Of a DNA stretch of 40,801 nucleotides, positions 30,767-40,407 are shown one piece after another; position 1 is the first letter of the stretch; every line of letters begins with the position of its first letter. The notes beneath the pieces were generated by a model, which saw nothing but the letters and a program-made list of their open reading frames with translations, was not told the origin of the DNA and made no database searches. The translations under genes were made by a program, and so were the position numbers. Where the stretch lies: NCBI GenBank assembly GCA_902525585.1, contig CABZHQ010000017.1:1-40801 (forward strand), read 5' to 3'. This stretch comes from an uncultured Prochlorococcus sp. (GTDB lineage Bacteria; Cyanobacteriota; Cyanobacteriia; PCC-6307; Cyanobiaceae).

Positions 30767-31202
30767 GACTATGGGCACCTTTTTCCGGAAAAAACTTTTT
30801 TTTCGTATTTTTTACATCAACTTTAAAATTAAGAAGCATATTTTTAATAACATAATCACCTTTTGTTAGAAGAATGCCTTCTTCTATTTCTACTTCCACG
30901 TGTCTATTTCCAAGATGATAAGCAGTTTTAATCAGCTCAATTTTAGAATTTGAACTTATTTCAATTAAATCTTCTGTTTTGGCAATTATTTCTACATAAA
31001 AATTGGACTTATTAGTTGAGAGAATATCTCCATCATTTAATTTGCCCTCTCTAGGTAATTGTAAGATTATTTCTTGATCACAATCAGTTAATCTTTTACC
31101 TCTTAAGATTCTTCTTTCATCTGAACTTAAGGTAAGTTTTAAAAATAAACCTAATGTCGGTTTTTCCTTAATCCAATCAGTTACAACAATTTGTTTATTC
31201 AT
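30759..31202 (-). CDS. ureE: Urease accessory protein UreE
   Basis: Nickel metallochaperone, 147 residues from the ATG at 31200-31202 (MNKQIVVTDWIKEKPTLGLF); another ATG lies 4 codons upstream. The peptide-binding N-terminal domain has RRILRGKRLTDCDQEIILQL. The metal-binding domain has TAYHLGNRHVEVEIEEG with the conserved His in GNRH. The C-terminus ends GAHSHD, a very short His tail, so it probably binds few nickel ions compared with His-rich homologues. It is divergent from ureD across about 55 bases. Confidence 0.92.
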   Translation of the reverse strand: MNKQIVVTDWIKEKPTLGLFLKLTLSSDERRILRGKRLTDCDQEIILQLPREGKLNDGDILSTNKSNFYVEIIAKTEDLIEISSNSKIELIKTAYHLGNRHVEVEIEEGILLTKGDYVIKNMLLNFKVDVKNTKKKFFPEKGAHSHD

Positions 31203-31223
31203 TCTCATAATCAAAATTTTTGG

Positions 31224-31240
31224 TTACTTTAATTTAGTAA
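31224..31240. promoter_or_regulatory. Inverted repeat in the ureE/ureD divergent gap
   Basis: TTACT and AGTAA flank 7 AT bases in the gap of about 54 bases that must contain promoters for both ureEFG and ureDABC. It is not an NtcA site, which would read GTA...TAC. It may be a regulator site or chance. Confidence 0.3.
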
Positions 31241-31256
31241 TTAAAGAAAACAATTT

Positions 31257-32159
31257 ATGATTAAAACTTCATGGGAAGGTAATTGTTTCTTAAATTTTTT
31301 CAATAATAAAACAAGTTTAGGAAATGTTGATAAAACAATCTTTAAATCTAAATCAACTTCTCCTTACAAGTTACTAAAGTCTACTCATGATCAAGAGGGC
31401 AGATGCATTTTGCCTGTTCTACATACTGCAGGGGGATTGGTTGGAGGTGATTTACTCGATTTTGAGGTAAATCTTGAAAAAAACTCTAAGGTTTTGTTGA
31501 CGACTTCTTCAGCTCAGAAAGTATATGGATCAGTTGGAAGGTCTAAAATCAATCCAAAAGGAAGTTTTTCAAAGCAAAAGAATCTCATAAACATTCTTGA
31601 CAATTCTCATTTAGAGTATCTACCACAAGAAACAATCATCTTTGCAAATGGTTTATATGAGCAAGTTTTTAAAGTATCTATTTCAGAAACTTCAAGTTTT
31701 TTATTTACTGATTTAATAAGACTTGGAAGATCTTCTTCCGGAGAATCTATTGAGAGTGGAGTTTTTAGGTCTAAATTAGAAATTATGAGAAATAATGATT
31801 TACTTGATGATTGGGAATATGTTGATCAGATTGAATTATCTAAGGCAAGTTTTGTGGCCAAGTCAGGCATGGATTATATGCCCATTTTTGGATCCTTAAT
31901 TTGGATTTGCGAAAAAGATTTTTCCAAGTCAAAAATAAATAATCTTGTAGGAAATATAAAAAAAATTTTCAATGAAACTAATAATAATTTATCTATTGGA
32001 ATCCTTGAAAATGGAATCTCTGTAAGATTCCTAGGAAGTTCTTCTCAGGATGCTAGAAAATGTTTTTTTTGTATTTGGAAACAAATTAGGTCTGTTTGTG
32101 GATTTTGTGAGCCAAAATATCAAGGTGTATGGCCTTTACAAGATTCTATGAATTACTAA
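31257..32159 (+). CDS. ureD: Urease accessory protein UreD
   Basis: Scaffold that binds apo-urease with UreF and UreG during nickel insertion. The 300-residue protein shows [20 protein letters not shown] near 49-68, [35 protein letters not shown], and [16 protein letters not shown], all typical of UreD. The C-terminal [20 protein letters not shown] is also familiar. It is first of the plus-strand ureDABC set, divergent from ureEFG. Confidence 0.95.
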   Translation: MIKTSWEGNCFLNFFNNKTSLGNVDKTIFKSKSTSPYKLLKSTHDQEGRCILPVLHTAGGLVGGDLLDFEVNLEKNSKVLLTTSSAQKVYGSVGRSKINPKGSFSKQKNLINILDNSHLEYLPQETIIFANGLYEQVFKVSISETSSFLFTDLIRLGRSSSGESIESGVFRSKLEIMRNNDLLDDWEYVDQIELSKASFVAKSGMDYMPIFGSLIWICEKDFSKSKINNLVGNIKKIFNETNNNLSIGILENGISVRFLGSSSQDARKCFFCIWKQIRSVCGFCEPKYQGVWPLQDSMNY

Positions 32160-32209
32160 TTATGTTCAGAAAGAACCTTTTTTAAGAATTTATAGATTAA
32201 TTTTTTATT

Positions 32210-32512
32210 ATGCATCTTTCACCTCAAGAAAAGGATAAATTATTGATTTTTTCTGCTGCCCTCTTAGCTGAAAGAAGACTTTGTCGAGGTCTTAAGCTTA
32301 ATTATCCTGAAACAATTGCTTTTTTAAGTTTTCAAGTACTTGAAGGAGCACGAGATGGTAAAAGTGTAAGTCAATTAATGTCAGAGGGAACTACCTGGCT
32401 TTCAAAATCACAAGTTATGGAGGGCATTCCTGAAATGGTTGATGAAGTTCAAATAGAAGCGGTTTTCCCTGATGGCACTAAATTAGTTACTATTCACAAT
32501 CCGATTAATTAG
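32210..32512 (+). CDS. ureA: Urease gamma subunit
   Basis: Smallest structural subunit of urease, 100 residues, the exact length expected. It begins [20 protein letters not shown] and contains [20 protein letters not shown] and [14 protein letters not shown]. The C-terminal [18 protein letters not shown] is nearly invariant across ureases. It follows ureD by about 50 bases and precedes ureB by 2 bases. Confidence 0.97.
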   Translation: MHLSPQEKDKLLIFSAALLAERRLCRGLKLNYPETIAFLSFQVLEGARDGKSVSQLMSEGTTWLSKSQVMEGIPEMVDEVQIEAVFPDGTKLVTIHNPIN

Positions 32513-32514
32513 TT

Positions 32515-32835
32515 ATGAGTAATTTAATTCCTGGCGAAATAATTCCTGAACAAGGTGAAATTGAACTAAATCTAAGTAAGCAAGTTAAAACAGTAACGGT
32601 TTCTAATGCTGGAGATAGGCCTGTGCAAGTTGGATCTCATTATCATTTTTATGAAGCAAACAAGGCTTTAATTTTTGATAGAGAAATAACACATGGTATG
32701 CGTCTTGACATTCCTGCAGGAACAGCAATTAGATTTGAACCGGGTGATACAACAGATGTCAAATTAGTACCATTTTCAGGTTTAAGAAATGCATATGGTT
32801 TTAATTCATTAGTTAATGGTTCTTTAAATAGTTAG
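32515..32835 (+). CDS. ureB: Urease beta subunit
   Basis: 106-residue structural subunit. It begins [20 protein letters not shown] and shows [20 protein letters not shown] and [20 protein letters not shown], the conserved beta-subunit stretches. Length and order (ureA-ureB-ureC, spacings of 2 and 4 bases) are those of the three-subunit bacterial enzyme. Confidence 0.97.
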   Translation: MSNLIPGEIIPEQGEIELNLSKQVKTVTVSNAGDRPVQVGSHYHFYEANKALIFDREITHGMRLDIPAGTAIRFEPGDTTDVKLVPFSGLRNAYGFNSLVNGSLNS

Positions 32836-32839
32836 AATT

Positions 32840-34549
32840 ATGTCTTATAAAATCGATAGAAAAACTTATGCTCAAACTTACGGACCCACTACCGGAGATA
32901 GAGTAAGGCTCGCTGATACCGAACTTTTTATAGAAGTAGAAAAGGATTTAACTACATACGGAGACGAAGTTAAATTTGGTGGAGGTAAAGTTATTAGAGA
33001 TGGGATGGGACAGTCTCAAGTAAGAAGAGCTGATGGAGCTGTAGATACTGTAATAACTAATGCTTTGATTGTAGATTGGTGGGGAATAATTAAGGCTGAT
33101 GTGGGTATAAAAGATGGAATGATTTTTGAAATTGGTAAGGCTGGTAATCCTGATATCCAGGATAATGTTGATATTGTTATTGGTGCATCAACAGAAGTAA
33201 TAGCTGGAGAGGGGCATATTCTTACTGCAGGTTCAATAGATACCCATATTCACTTTATCTGTCCCCAACAAATTGAGACAGCATTAGCCTCTGGAATTAC
33301 AACTATGTTGGGAGGAGGAACTGGACCTGCAACTGGTACAAATGCTACTACTTGTACTCCGGGTTCTTTTCATATTTCAAGAATGCTTCAATCTGCAGAA
33401 GCATTCCCCATGAATTTAGGTTTTTTCGGAAAAGGAAACTCAACAAACGAGCGCAATCTTATTGATCAGGTTGAGGCTGGTGCATGTGGATTGAAGCTTC
33501 ATGAGGATTGGGGAACCACTCCTTCTACAATAAATTCTTGTCTAAATGTTGCAGATAAGCTTGACGTACAAGTATGTATTCATACTGATACTTTAAATGA
33601 GGCAGGCTTTGTTGAAGATACCATCAAGGCTATTGCAGGAAGAACTATTCATACTTTTCATACCGAAGGGGCAGGTGGAGGTCATGCTCCAGACATTATA
33701 AAAATTTGTGGAGAAAAAAATGTTCTTCCTAGTAGTACAAATCCAACAAGACCTTATACAAGGAACACATTAGAAGAACATCTTGACATGTTAATGGTTT
33801 GTCATCATTTAGATTCTAAAATCCCAGAAGACATTGCATTTGCTGAATCAAGGATCAGAAGAGAGACTATTGCAGCTGAGGATATCTTGCATGATGTAGG
33901 TGCCTTTTCAATTATTGCTAGTGATTCTCAAGCTATGGGAAGAGTTGGCGAAGTAATAACAAGAACTTTTCAAACCGCACATAAAATGAAAGTCCAAAGA
34001 GGGCCGCTAACGCAGGATTCTGATAGAAACGATAATTATAGAGTAAAGAGATATATTTCTAAAGTCACAATTAATCCCGCAATAGCTCATGGTATTGATA
34101 AACATGTTGGGTCTATAGAAAAGGGTAAAATTGCGGATTTGGCATTGTGGAAACCTTCCTTTTTTGCGGTAAAGCCTGAATTAGTTGTTAAGGGAGGATC
34201 TATAGTTTGGTCCCAAATGGGTGATGCAAATGCTTCAATTCCTACTCCAGGTCCTGTACATGGTCGACCTATGTTTGCAAGTTTCGGCCAATCTCTAATT
34301 AAGAGTTCTTTTACTTTTTTAAGTAAAAATTCAATTGAACAAAATATTCCAAATAAATTAGGCTTACAAAAGAAGTGTATTGCTGTAGAAAATACTAGAA
34401 ATATCAATAAATTAAACTTAAAACTTAATAGTAAACTCCCAAATATTTCAGTTGATCCTCAAACTTATGAAGTTTTTTCTGATGGAGAACTTCTTACTTG
34501 TGAACCACTTGATGAAGTCCCAATGGCTCAGAGGTATTTTTTGCTTTAA
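32840..34549 (+). CDS. ureC: Urease alpha (catalytic) subunit
   Basis: Catalytic subunit that hydrolyses urea to ammonia and carbamate at a di-nickel centre. 569 residues, standard. Nickel ligands are in [11 protein letters not shown], the carbamylated lysine Lys219 in [13 protein letters not shown], further ligands in [10 protein letters not shown] and [15 protein letters not shown], and the flap His in [23 protein letters not shown] supplies the last ligand Asp. The C-terminus is the usual MAQRYFLL. Its stop overlaps that of the convergent gpgS-like gene by 3 bases. Nickel is required. Confidence 0.98.
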   Translation: MSYKIDRKTYAQTYGPTTGDRVRLADTELFIEVEKDLTTYGDEVKFGGGKVIRDGMGQSQVRRADGAVDTVITNALIVDWWGIIKADVGIKDGMIFEIGKAGNPDIQDNVDIVIGASTEVIAGEGHILTAGSIDTHIHFICPQQIETALASGITTMLGGGTGPATGTNATTCTPGSFHISRMLQSAEAFPMNLGFFGKGNSTNERNLIDQVEAGACGLKLHEDWGTTPSTINSCLNVADKLDVQVCIHTDTLNEAGFVEDTIKAIAGRTIHTFHTEGAGGGHAPDIIKICGEKNVLPSSTNPTRPYTRNTLEEHLDMLMVCHHLDSKIPEDIAFAESRIRRETIAAEDILHDVGAFSIIASDSQAMGRVGEVITRTFQTAHKMKVQRGPLTQDSDRNDNYRVKRYISKVTINPAIAHGIDKHVGSIEKGKIADLALWKPSFFAVKPELVVKGGSIVWSQMGDANASIPTPGPVHGRPMFASFGQSLIKSSFTFLSKNSIEQNIPNKLGLQKKCIAVENTRNINKLNLKLNSKLPNISVDPQTYEVFSDGELLTCEPLDEVPMAQRYFLL

Positions 34550-35772
34550 AAGTTTTTAATCAATTCTTTTTCACTTATCTTTATGTCTTTTGAACCCGCA
34601 ATAGCTAAATCTTCTTGCAGTTTGTTCTCACAAGATAGAACTCTTGACCAACTTGGTAATTGAAGTGTCGTAGGACAAGCCAGATAATCTTCAGTAGCAG
34701 GTCTTAATAGTTTCGCAAACTTTTGTACTGATAATTCTTCTTCGTGCCTATCGTATGGAAGTTGATTAACTGCTGAATCTAATCCAAATTGTTTTACCCG
34801 ATCTTCTCCAACTCTTTTGTAGAGAACTTCTAGAGTTGCTAGTTGCGTGCTAGTTAAGGTCTCGGCTTGATGCTCCATGAGACCTCTTAAAACACTCGAA
34901 AGTATTTCAGTACACATTTTTTGCAATCCTTCTTTAGAAGAATCTCCAATATTCTTATGTTTATGATCAAATAAACCAAGGTCAACCTGGGCTATTTTGG
35001 AGGTCCTTACGTTTCTATAAACCTCAGATAATAAACCTATTTCTAAACCCCAGTCACAAGGTATTCTTAAATTCATAGCAAGGTCTTTAGTAAAAGCAAA
35101 CTCACCTGCCAATGGATATCTAAATGATTGAAGATATTGTAAAAAAGGACCCTTACCAACTAACTGCTCAAGACTTGCTAATAAAGGACCCACAAATAAT
35201 CTTGTTGCTCTACCTTGTAATTGATTTGTTTCTAGAGATAACCTACTGTAAAAAGCTTTTACATATGATATTCCATATGATTCATCCAGAAGTGGAAGTA
35301 TCATTCTTGAAGGATATAAAGGACTAAAAGTTCTTATATCAGCATCAAAGAGAGCTACAACTTCTGATTTTCTTGTGGCAACTCCTATGCCTTGCCATAC
35401 AGCCCATCCTTTACCTGGAGTTCCTAAAAGTTCTAATCCATTTTTTTCTTGGCTTTTTAATAACTCAATTACAGAGGGAGAATTAGTCCATTGAACGTGA
35501 ACTGGGAATGGCATTGAGTCAAAAAATGCTTTTGCGGCCTTAACTTGCTCAACAGTTTTTGCAGAGAGAGCAATTACTAATTCATTTAAGCCAGTAAGGT
35601 TTTTTAAAACTTCTCTTATATCTTTTAATGCTGGACGCTCAAACTCTTCATATAAGCAAGGTATTAAAATACTAGTTGATCTTCTTTTAAGGCTTTTGTT
35701 TAATTCTTTAAGTAAATTTCCTGTAACTCCATATTCATGTATTGTGGTGATTAAACCTTGTTGAAAGTCCAT
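34546..35772 (-). CDS. gpgS: Glucosyl-3-phosphoglycerate synthase-like glycosyltransferase
   Basis: GT81-like glycosyltransferase expected to join glucose from an NDP-sugar to 3-phosphoglycerate, the first step to the compatible solute glucosylglycerate. The 408-residue protein has [18 protein letters not shown] at the fold entrance, [20 protein letters not shown] near 117-136, the metal-binding [12 protein letters not shown] (DAD at 143-145), [16 protein letters not shown] and [16 protein letters not shown]. These match GpgS enzymes. It is divergent from a GH13_18 phosphorylase across 50 bases and convergent with ureC. The mannosyl analogue MpgS is the main alternative. Confidence 0.87.
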   Translation of the reverse strand: MDFQQGLITTIHEYGVTGNLLKELNKSLKRRSTSILIPCLYEEFERPALKDIREVLKNLTGLNELVIALSAKTVEQVKAAKAFFDSMPFPVHVQWTNSPSVIELLKSQEKNGLELLGTPGKGWAVWQGIGVATRKSEVVALFDADIRTFSPLYPSRMILPLLDESYGISYVKAFYSRLSLETNQLQGRATRLFVGPLLASLEQLVGKGPFLQYLQSFRYPLAGEFAFTKDLAMNLRIPCDWGLEIGLLSEVYRNVRTSKIAQVDLGLFDHKHKNIGDSSKEGLQKMCTEILSSVLRGLMEHQAETLTSTQLATLEVLYKRVGEDRVKQFGLDSAVNQLPYDRHEEELSVQKFAKLLRPATEDYLACPTTLQLPSWSRVLSCENKLQEDLAIAGSKDIKISEKELIKNF

Positions 35773-35822
35773 TTTCTAATTGATGTGCAGAATGGTATTA
35801 ATACTTCGATGATTTTTTCAAA

Positions 35823-37583
35823 GTGAAGCAAATTGATTCAGAGAAAAAATTAGATAGATTAAAAATTGATAAATTGTTAAAAACAATTTATTCAAATCAT
35901 ACTACAGAAGAAATTAATTTTATTTCAAACCAATTATTACAGATTTTAGATGATTTCTCAGAGAAATCTGCTTATGAAGAAATAAGAGATAAAGAAAGGT
36001 GGAATGAATCTCATTCAGTTTTGATAACTTATGCAGATAGTATTTATAAAAATGGCGAGGCAACATTAATAACTCTTGGGAAGTTGTTAAGTAAACATTT
36101 TGGAAGTCTTTCTAAAGTTGTACATATTCTTCCTTTTCTGAAATCCACAAGCGATGGAGGTTTCGCTGTCTCAAGTTATGATTCCCTAGAAGAAAAATTT
36201 GGTGGTTGGGATGATCTCAAAAGTATTTCTAAAAATCATGATTTGATGGCTGATTTAGTACTAAACCATGTTTCATCATCTCACCCATGGGTTCAACAAT
36301 TTATTAAATCCCAAGAACCGGGTATATCAAATGTTTTTTCACCGAAACAAAATCTTGACTGGTCAAATGTAGTCAGGCCTAGAAGTTCCTCTTTGTTTTC
36401 TCAAATAAATACTGATGATGGTCCTAAACAAGTTTGGACAACTTTTGGGCCAGATCAAATTGATTTGAATTGGCATAATCCTAAAATGAATCTTGAGTTC
36501 TTAAATTTAATTACTACGTATTTGTCTAATGGAATTAAATGGTTAAGGCTTGATGCTGTAGGTTTTATTTGGAAGGAATCAGGGACTACATGCTTACATT
36601 TACCTAAAGCACATTCAATTGTGAAACTCTTAAGAGTTCTCTTAAATAATCTTCTTGATGATGGCGTTTTAATAACAGAAACCAATGTTCCTCAGAAGGA
36701 GAATCTATCTTATCTCATTCCTGATGATGAAGCCCACATGGCATATAATTTCCCATTGCCTCCTCTTCTCTTAGAGGCAATTATTACTTCAAGAGCTGAT
36801 ATTCTAAACTCATGGATTTTTGATTGGCCCATATTACCTGAAGATACTACTTTATTTAATTTCACTGCATCGCACGATGGTGTTGGCTTAAGAGCGCTTG
36901 AGGGTTTAATGAATGAGCAGAGAATTAAGGATTTATTAATTAATTGTGAGAAAAGAGGAGGATTAGTAAGTCACAGACGTTTATCAAATGGTGAAGATAA
37001 ACCTTACGAATTGAATATTAGTTGGTGGAGTGCAATGGAAGACTCCAGTAGAGATGCTAAAAGATTTCAATATGAGAGATTTATTTTGAGTCAACTATTA
37101 GTAATGGCTCTGAAAGGGGTCCCTGCATTTTATTTACCAGCATTACTAGCTTCGGAAAATGATATAAAAAGTTTTTCTATGACAGGTCAAAGAAGAGATC
37201 TAAACAGAGAAAAGTTTAAATCAGAAAATCTTTCTGCTGTTTTGAATAATCCTGAGTCAAATGCTAATAAAAACTTAAAATATCTTCGTAATGCTATGGA
37301 TGTCCGATCAGAATTAAAGCAATTTCACCCTTGTTCACACATGAAATGTTTGTCTAAAGGTAGAAGTGATATTGTTGTAATCAAAAGAGGTAAAGGTCCT
37401 GAGTCTGTTTTCGCAATCCATAATATGACTGAAAATAAAATTAATTATCAATTGAATGATAATGATCTACCAAAAATAATTGAGAATGATTTCAATACCC
37501 ATGATTTTTTAACATCCTCTAAATACAATTGCAAAAATATTAGTCTCGATCCTTTTCAAGTAATTTGGCTTAGTGCTTTATAA
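35823..37583 (+). CDS. GH13_18 phosphorylase, probable glucosylglycerate phosphorylase
   Basis: 586-residue enzyme of the sucrose phosphorylase-like family. The GTG start follows a short divergent gap. The TIM barrel carries the nucleophile Asp244 in WLRLDAVGFIWK, the acid/base Glu286 in LITETNVPQKEN and the transition-state Asp352 in TASHDGVGLRALEG; LVLNHVSSSHPW is the first conserved region. Family GH13_18 includes phosphorylases for sucrose, sucrose-6-phosphate and glucosylglycerate. The flanking GpgS-like, phosphatase and glycerate-kinase genes favour glucosylglycerate: phosphate would release glucose-1-phosphate and glycerate. Sucrose phosphorylase remains possible. Confidence 0.85.
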   Translation: MKQIDSEKKLDRLKIDKLLKTIYSNHTTEEINFISNQLLQILDDFSEKSAYEEIRDKERWNESHSVLITYADSIYKNGEATLITLGKLLSKHFGSLSKVVHILPFLKSTSDGGFAVSSYDSLEEKFGGWDDLKSISKNHDLMADLVLNHVSSSHPWVQQFIKSQEPGISNVFSPKQNLDWSNVVRPRSSSLFSQINTDDGPKQVWTTFGPDQIDLNWHNPKMNLEFLNLITTYLSNGIKWLRLDAVGFIWKESGTTCLHLPKAHSIVKLLRVLLNNLLDDGVLITETNVPQKENLSYLIPDDEAHMAYNFPLPPLLLEAIITSRADILNSWIFDWPILPEDTTLFNFTASHDGVGLRALEGLMNEQRIKDLLINCEKRGGLVSHRRLSNGEDKPYELNISWWSAMEDSSRDAKRFQYERFILSQLLVMALKGVPAFYLPALLASENDIKSFSMTGQRRDLNREKFKSENLSAVLNNPESNANKNLKYLRNAMDVRSELKQFHPCSHMKCLSKGRSDIVVIKRGKGPESVFAIHNMTENKINYQLNDNDLPKIIENDFNTHDFLTSSKYNCKNISLDPFQVIWLSAL

Positions 37584-37585
37584 AG

Positions 37586-38383
37586 ATGATAGAAAATTCT
37601 TCTATTTGGGTAGTAAGTGATGTAGATGGTACTTTAATGGATCACTCATATGATTTATCACCAGCTAAAGAAACTATAAAAAAACTACAAAAATTATCCA
37701 TACCCGTAATTCTCTGTACAAGCAAAACTGCTTCTGAAGTAAAAGTTATTAGAAAGGAACTTAACTTGACGGATCCTTATATTGTTGAGAATGGTGCTGC
37801 AATATATGGTGAATCTCTTAAAAGAGTAAATGGAGAAATTATTCTTGGAATAAAATACGAATCTCTTGAAGAAATCTTAAATTTTATTTCTAAAGAAATT
37901 GATTACAAACTTACTCCTCTTAATAATCTCACTGATCAAGAGGCCACTCAGCTTACAGGTTTAGTAGGCAACTCATTGAACTTAATGCGTGATAGACACT
38001 GGAGCATGCCTTTTTTAAATCCGCCAAGTTATTTAGAAGAGAAAATTAATATCTGTTGTAAAAAATTTAATGTTGATATTTTTAAGGGCAATAGAATGAG
38101 TCACTTATTATCTACAAAATCGAATAAAGGTAAAGCTATAAATGCTCTTAAAGAATATTCAAATATTCATAATATTGAAATTATAGGTTTAGGCGATTCT
38201 CCAAATGATTTGCCTCTACTTTTAAACTCAGATATTAAAATAGTTATCCCTGGAATAGATGGGCCTAACTTAAATTTACTAGATCAATTAAAAGATTTGG
38301 AATTTACTTTGGCTTCTGAACCAAATGGATATGGTTGGAAAAATGAAATTAATAAATTAATAAATAAGCGAGAACTAAGTTAG
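37586..38383 (+). CDS. MPGP-type HAD phosphatase, probable glucosyl-3-phosphoglycerate phosphatase
   Basis: 265-residue HAD-IIB phosphatase. Motif I is VVSDVDGTLMDHS (Asp12, Asp14), motif II CTSKTASEVKVIRKEL, a substrate-site VENGAAIYGES, and motif III GLGDSPNDLPLLLNSD. The IPVILCTSKTASE/ENGA pattern is that of mannosyl-3-phosphoglycerate phosphatases, which in several organisms also accept glucosyl-3-phosphoglycerate. With the GpgS-like gene across the divergent gap it would finish glucosylglycerate synthesis. It starts 2 bases after the phosphorylase stop and precedes the kinase by 4, so the three are one operon. Confidence 0.84.
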   Translation: MIENSSIWVVSDVDGTLMDHSYDLSPAKETIKKLQKLSIPVILCTSKTASEVKVIRKELNLTDPYIVENGAAIYGESLKRVNGEIILGIKYESLEEILNFISKEIDYKLTPLNNLTDQEATQLTGLVGNSLNLMRDRHWSMPFLNPPSYLEEKINICCKKFNVDIFKGNRMSHLLSTKSNKGKAINALKEYSNIHNIEIIGLGDSPNDLPLLLNSDIKIVIPGIDGPNLNLLDQLKDLEFTLASEPNGYGWKNEINKLINKRELS

Positions 38384-38387
38384 AAAG

Positions 38388-39332
38388 ATGAAAGATTTAG
38401 ATATTAATTTTCCTCTTGATAAATTTGAAAAATTAATTATTGATATTGGTTGGGAATCCTTGGATGATTGGTTCAATTTTTGGAATAGTAAAAGAGACAT
38501 TCTTTCAATTGATCAATATTGGGACAATAAAGTAAATGATGATTGGATTTGGGGTTTGGCTTTACCTATTTTATCTCAGGCTTATAAATTTCAAAATAAT
38601 TTTTCTGATAGAAAAATTATTGGAATTTCAGCTCTGCCTGGCACAGGTAAAACAACACTAGGTAAATGGCTCGAAGCTATATCGATAAAATTAAACTTCA
38701 AAATTGCGGTTATTTCAATTGACGACTTTTATCTCCCGTCAAATGAAATGAAATTAGCAATTAAGAATAACCCTTGGAATGTTTCAAGAGGTTTTCCTGG
38801 AAGTCACTCAGTAAGATTAATGCACGAAAAGTTATTAAATTGGAAGATAAATGGAGAATTAAATGTGCCAGTTTTCGATAAATCCTTAAGAAATGGTTTA
38901 GGAGATAGATCTCATTGGAGATTAGATAATCCAGATTTATTAATTCTTGAGGGATGGTTTTTGGGAATAAAACCTTATTCTATTGACATAAATGATCAAC
39001 CCGCAAATACAACAAATTTGAGTTTTTATGAATCATCTTATGTATTAAAAATTCAAAAAAACCTTAACGAATATTTAGATATTTGGAATTTAATAGACAA
39101 TATTTGGCATTTAAAGCCATTGAAGATTGAATACATGAATATATGGAAAGCAAATCAGGAAAAAGAAATGTTTTTACAGAAAGGTAACGCCCTTTTAGAT
39201 GAAAAATTATCTAATTTCTTGAGAATGCTTAATGTCTCAATTCCTCATAAAAGCTTTGATCTTTTAAAATCCTACGCGCTTTTATTAATTGATCAAGAAA
39301 GAAATTTAGTTGAAGCTGGATTAAATTTGTAG
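38388..39332 (+). CDS. GLYK-type D-glycerate kinase
   Basis: 314-residue P-loop kinase of the plant/cyanobacterial glycerate kinase family. The P-loop is ALPGTGKTTLGKW (about 82-94); AVISIDDFYLPSNEM follows, then NPWNVSRGFPGSHSVRLMHE, and DLLILEGWFLG near 183-193. Such enzymes phosphorylate D-glycerate, mostly at the 3-position, as in photorespiration. Here the glycerate could also come from the phosphorylase two genes upstream, returning carbon to 3-phosphoglycerate. The C-terminal helices contain YMNIWKANQEKEM. It is the last gene of its operon. Confidence 0.85.
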   Translation: MKDLDINFPLDKFEKLIIDIGWESLDDWFNFWNSKRDILSIDQYWDNKVNDDWIWGLALPILSQAYKFQNNFSDRKIIGISALPGTGKTTLGKWLEAISIKLNFKIAVISIDDFYLPSNEMKLAIKNNPWNVSRGFPGSHSVRLMHEKLLNWKINGELNVPVFDKSLRNGLGDRSHWRLDNPDLLILEGWFLGIKPYSIDINDQPANTTNLSFYESSYVLKIQKNLNEYLDIWNLIDNIWHLKPLKIEYMNIWKANQEKEMFLQKGNALLDEKLSNFLRMLNVSIPHKSFDLLKSYALLLIDQERNLVEAGLNL

Positions 39333-39421
39333 CATTTTTTAAAATTTTTTTTTCAGTAATTTTTTATACATTTTTTTAAGCTCTCAATAGTGTTTAATTA
39401 AAGATATTTTGTTTCTTAAGG

Positions 39422-39649
39422 ATGGTTGAGTTTTCTTACAAAAATGAAGGCTGTAGGATGGTTGTCTTGAGATGTATTGGTCCATCAAATTTTTTCTTAG
39501 AAAGAGTTTTATTTCCAACCGACATTCTTACTTTTATGGCCCCAAACGATTCAAGAGTTGAAATCTGGGGAAATGAATTATATGGCCCTAAGTTGGAAGA
39601 GAGAATAAGAATTTCTGCTGAGAACGAAGATTCGACTTTAGTGGCTTAG
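39422..39649 (+). CDS. DUF1830 protein
   Basis: 75-residue soluble protein with the DUF1830 pattern: EFSYKNEGCRMVVLRCIGPS, then NFFLERVLFPTDILTFMAP, then SRVEIWGNEL. It seems to be a small beta-rich domain common in cyanobacteria, with no assigned function. Two cysteines (11 and 18). It lies alone, about 90 bases after the glycerate kinase gene, with AT-rich sequence before it. Confidence 0.8.
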   Translation: MVEFSYKNEGCRMVVLRCIGPSNFFLERVLFPTDILTFMAPNDSRVEIWGNELYGPKLEERIRISAENEDSTLVA

Positions 39650-39740
39650 AACAGATATTATCTAATTGTCTTCGAGTCAAAATTTTTTACAAATACCTTG
39701 TTTTTATTGATATTATCAAACTAGTTTTTAAGTTTTATAA

Positions 39741-39866
39741 ATGTATTATTTTTCTTCATTTGCAATAGGAGGTTTCGTTCCTTCTGCAGCTGTCGCTGGA
39801 GTTTTACTTTTAGTTGGTTTAGTAGCCTTCTTTTATCTTGGTATTAAAGGACCTACAGATTATTAA
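39741..39866 (+). CDS. 41-residue single-span miniprotein, photosystem-subunit-like in form
   Basis: ATG at 39741 to TAA at 39864-39866. The product begins MYYFSSFAIGGFVPSAAVAG, continues with a clean membrane span (VLLLVGLVAFFYLGI) and ends KGPTDY. Small Gly/Ala-rich spans and size are like those of low-mass thylakoid subunits. I compared it from memory with PsaI, PsaM, PsbK, PsbM, PsbX, PsbY, PetG, PetL and PetN and found no clear match. The well-formed span, balanced composition and Gly content make a real gene likely. Confidence 0.65.
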   Translation: MYYFSSFAIGGFVPSAAVAGVLLLVGLVAFFYLGIKGPTDY

Positions 39867-39924
39867 ACATGAGTTAATAAAAAACATTGAAATTTTTCAT
39901 AACCTTCTTGAATAAGTTAACACT

Positions 39925-40059
39925 ATGGATTTAACAACTATTTTATTTATATTGAGCTTACCTTTCGTTTTATTAACAGTTTATTTTGGGACAAAAAATG
40001 ATTTTTACGAGAGTGAAAACTATAAAGGTGATGGTTGTGCCCACGATGTTAAAAGATAA
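39925..40059 (+). CDS. 44-residue single-span miniprotein
   Basis: ATG at 39925 to TAA at 40057-40059. A membrane span (TTILFILSLPFVLLTVYFGT) is followed by a polar tail (KNDFYESENYKGDGCAHDVK). The tail contains one Cys next to His and Asp. Size and shape would fit a small NDH-1 or photosystem subunit, but I do not recognise a specific one. It lies 58 bases after the preceding miniprotein on the same strand and ends 8 bases before a convergent gene. Confidence 0.58.
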   Translation: MDLTTILFILSLPFVLLTVYFGTKNDFYESENYKGDGCAHDVKR

Positions 40060-40067
40060 CTTTGCTA

Positions 40068-40340
40068 CTAATCTCCTCTAAATACACAGGTCCATCTACT
40101 ATCAAATTGCCAAACTGGTTTGTATATTTCATTAGTAATTTTTTCTCCTGCATTATTACAAGTATCTAAATCTTTCATGGGAATAGAATGTAGGGAAGGA
40201 CTCGTTATTCCACTAACCTCTGGCCTTCCTGCAGGCCCTTGTCTATAAGTTCCAATTATTAACCAATACTTAGCTTTCGCAGAACCAGAAAAGATTAATG
40301 AAAAAAGAAAAAATAATATTAAAATAGATTTTTTTTTCAT
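40068..40340 (-). CDS. Small secreted protein
   Basis: 90-residue protein with a signal peptide (MKKKSILILFFLFSLIFSGS, cleaved probably after AKA near 23). The mature part begins KYWLIIGTYRQGPAGRPEV and has two cysteines (DTCNNAGEK and RWTCVFRGD) that may pair in the periplasm or lumen. No enzyme motif is seen. I recall similar small proteins in picocyanobacteria but cannot name a family. It is convergent with the 44-residue miniprotein and divergent from uppP. Confidence 0.7.
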   Translation of the reverse strand: MKKKSILILFFLFSLIFSGSAKAKYWLIIGTYRQGPAGRPEVSGITSPSLHSIPMKDLDTCNNAGEKITNEIYKPVWQFDSRWTCVFRGD

Positions 40341-40407
40341 TTTTTTATACTAGCTTTTAATTTTTAAATGTAAATTGCTATTAATTAATTATGTAATTTA
40401 ATAATTT

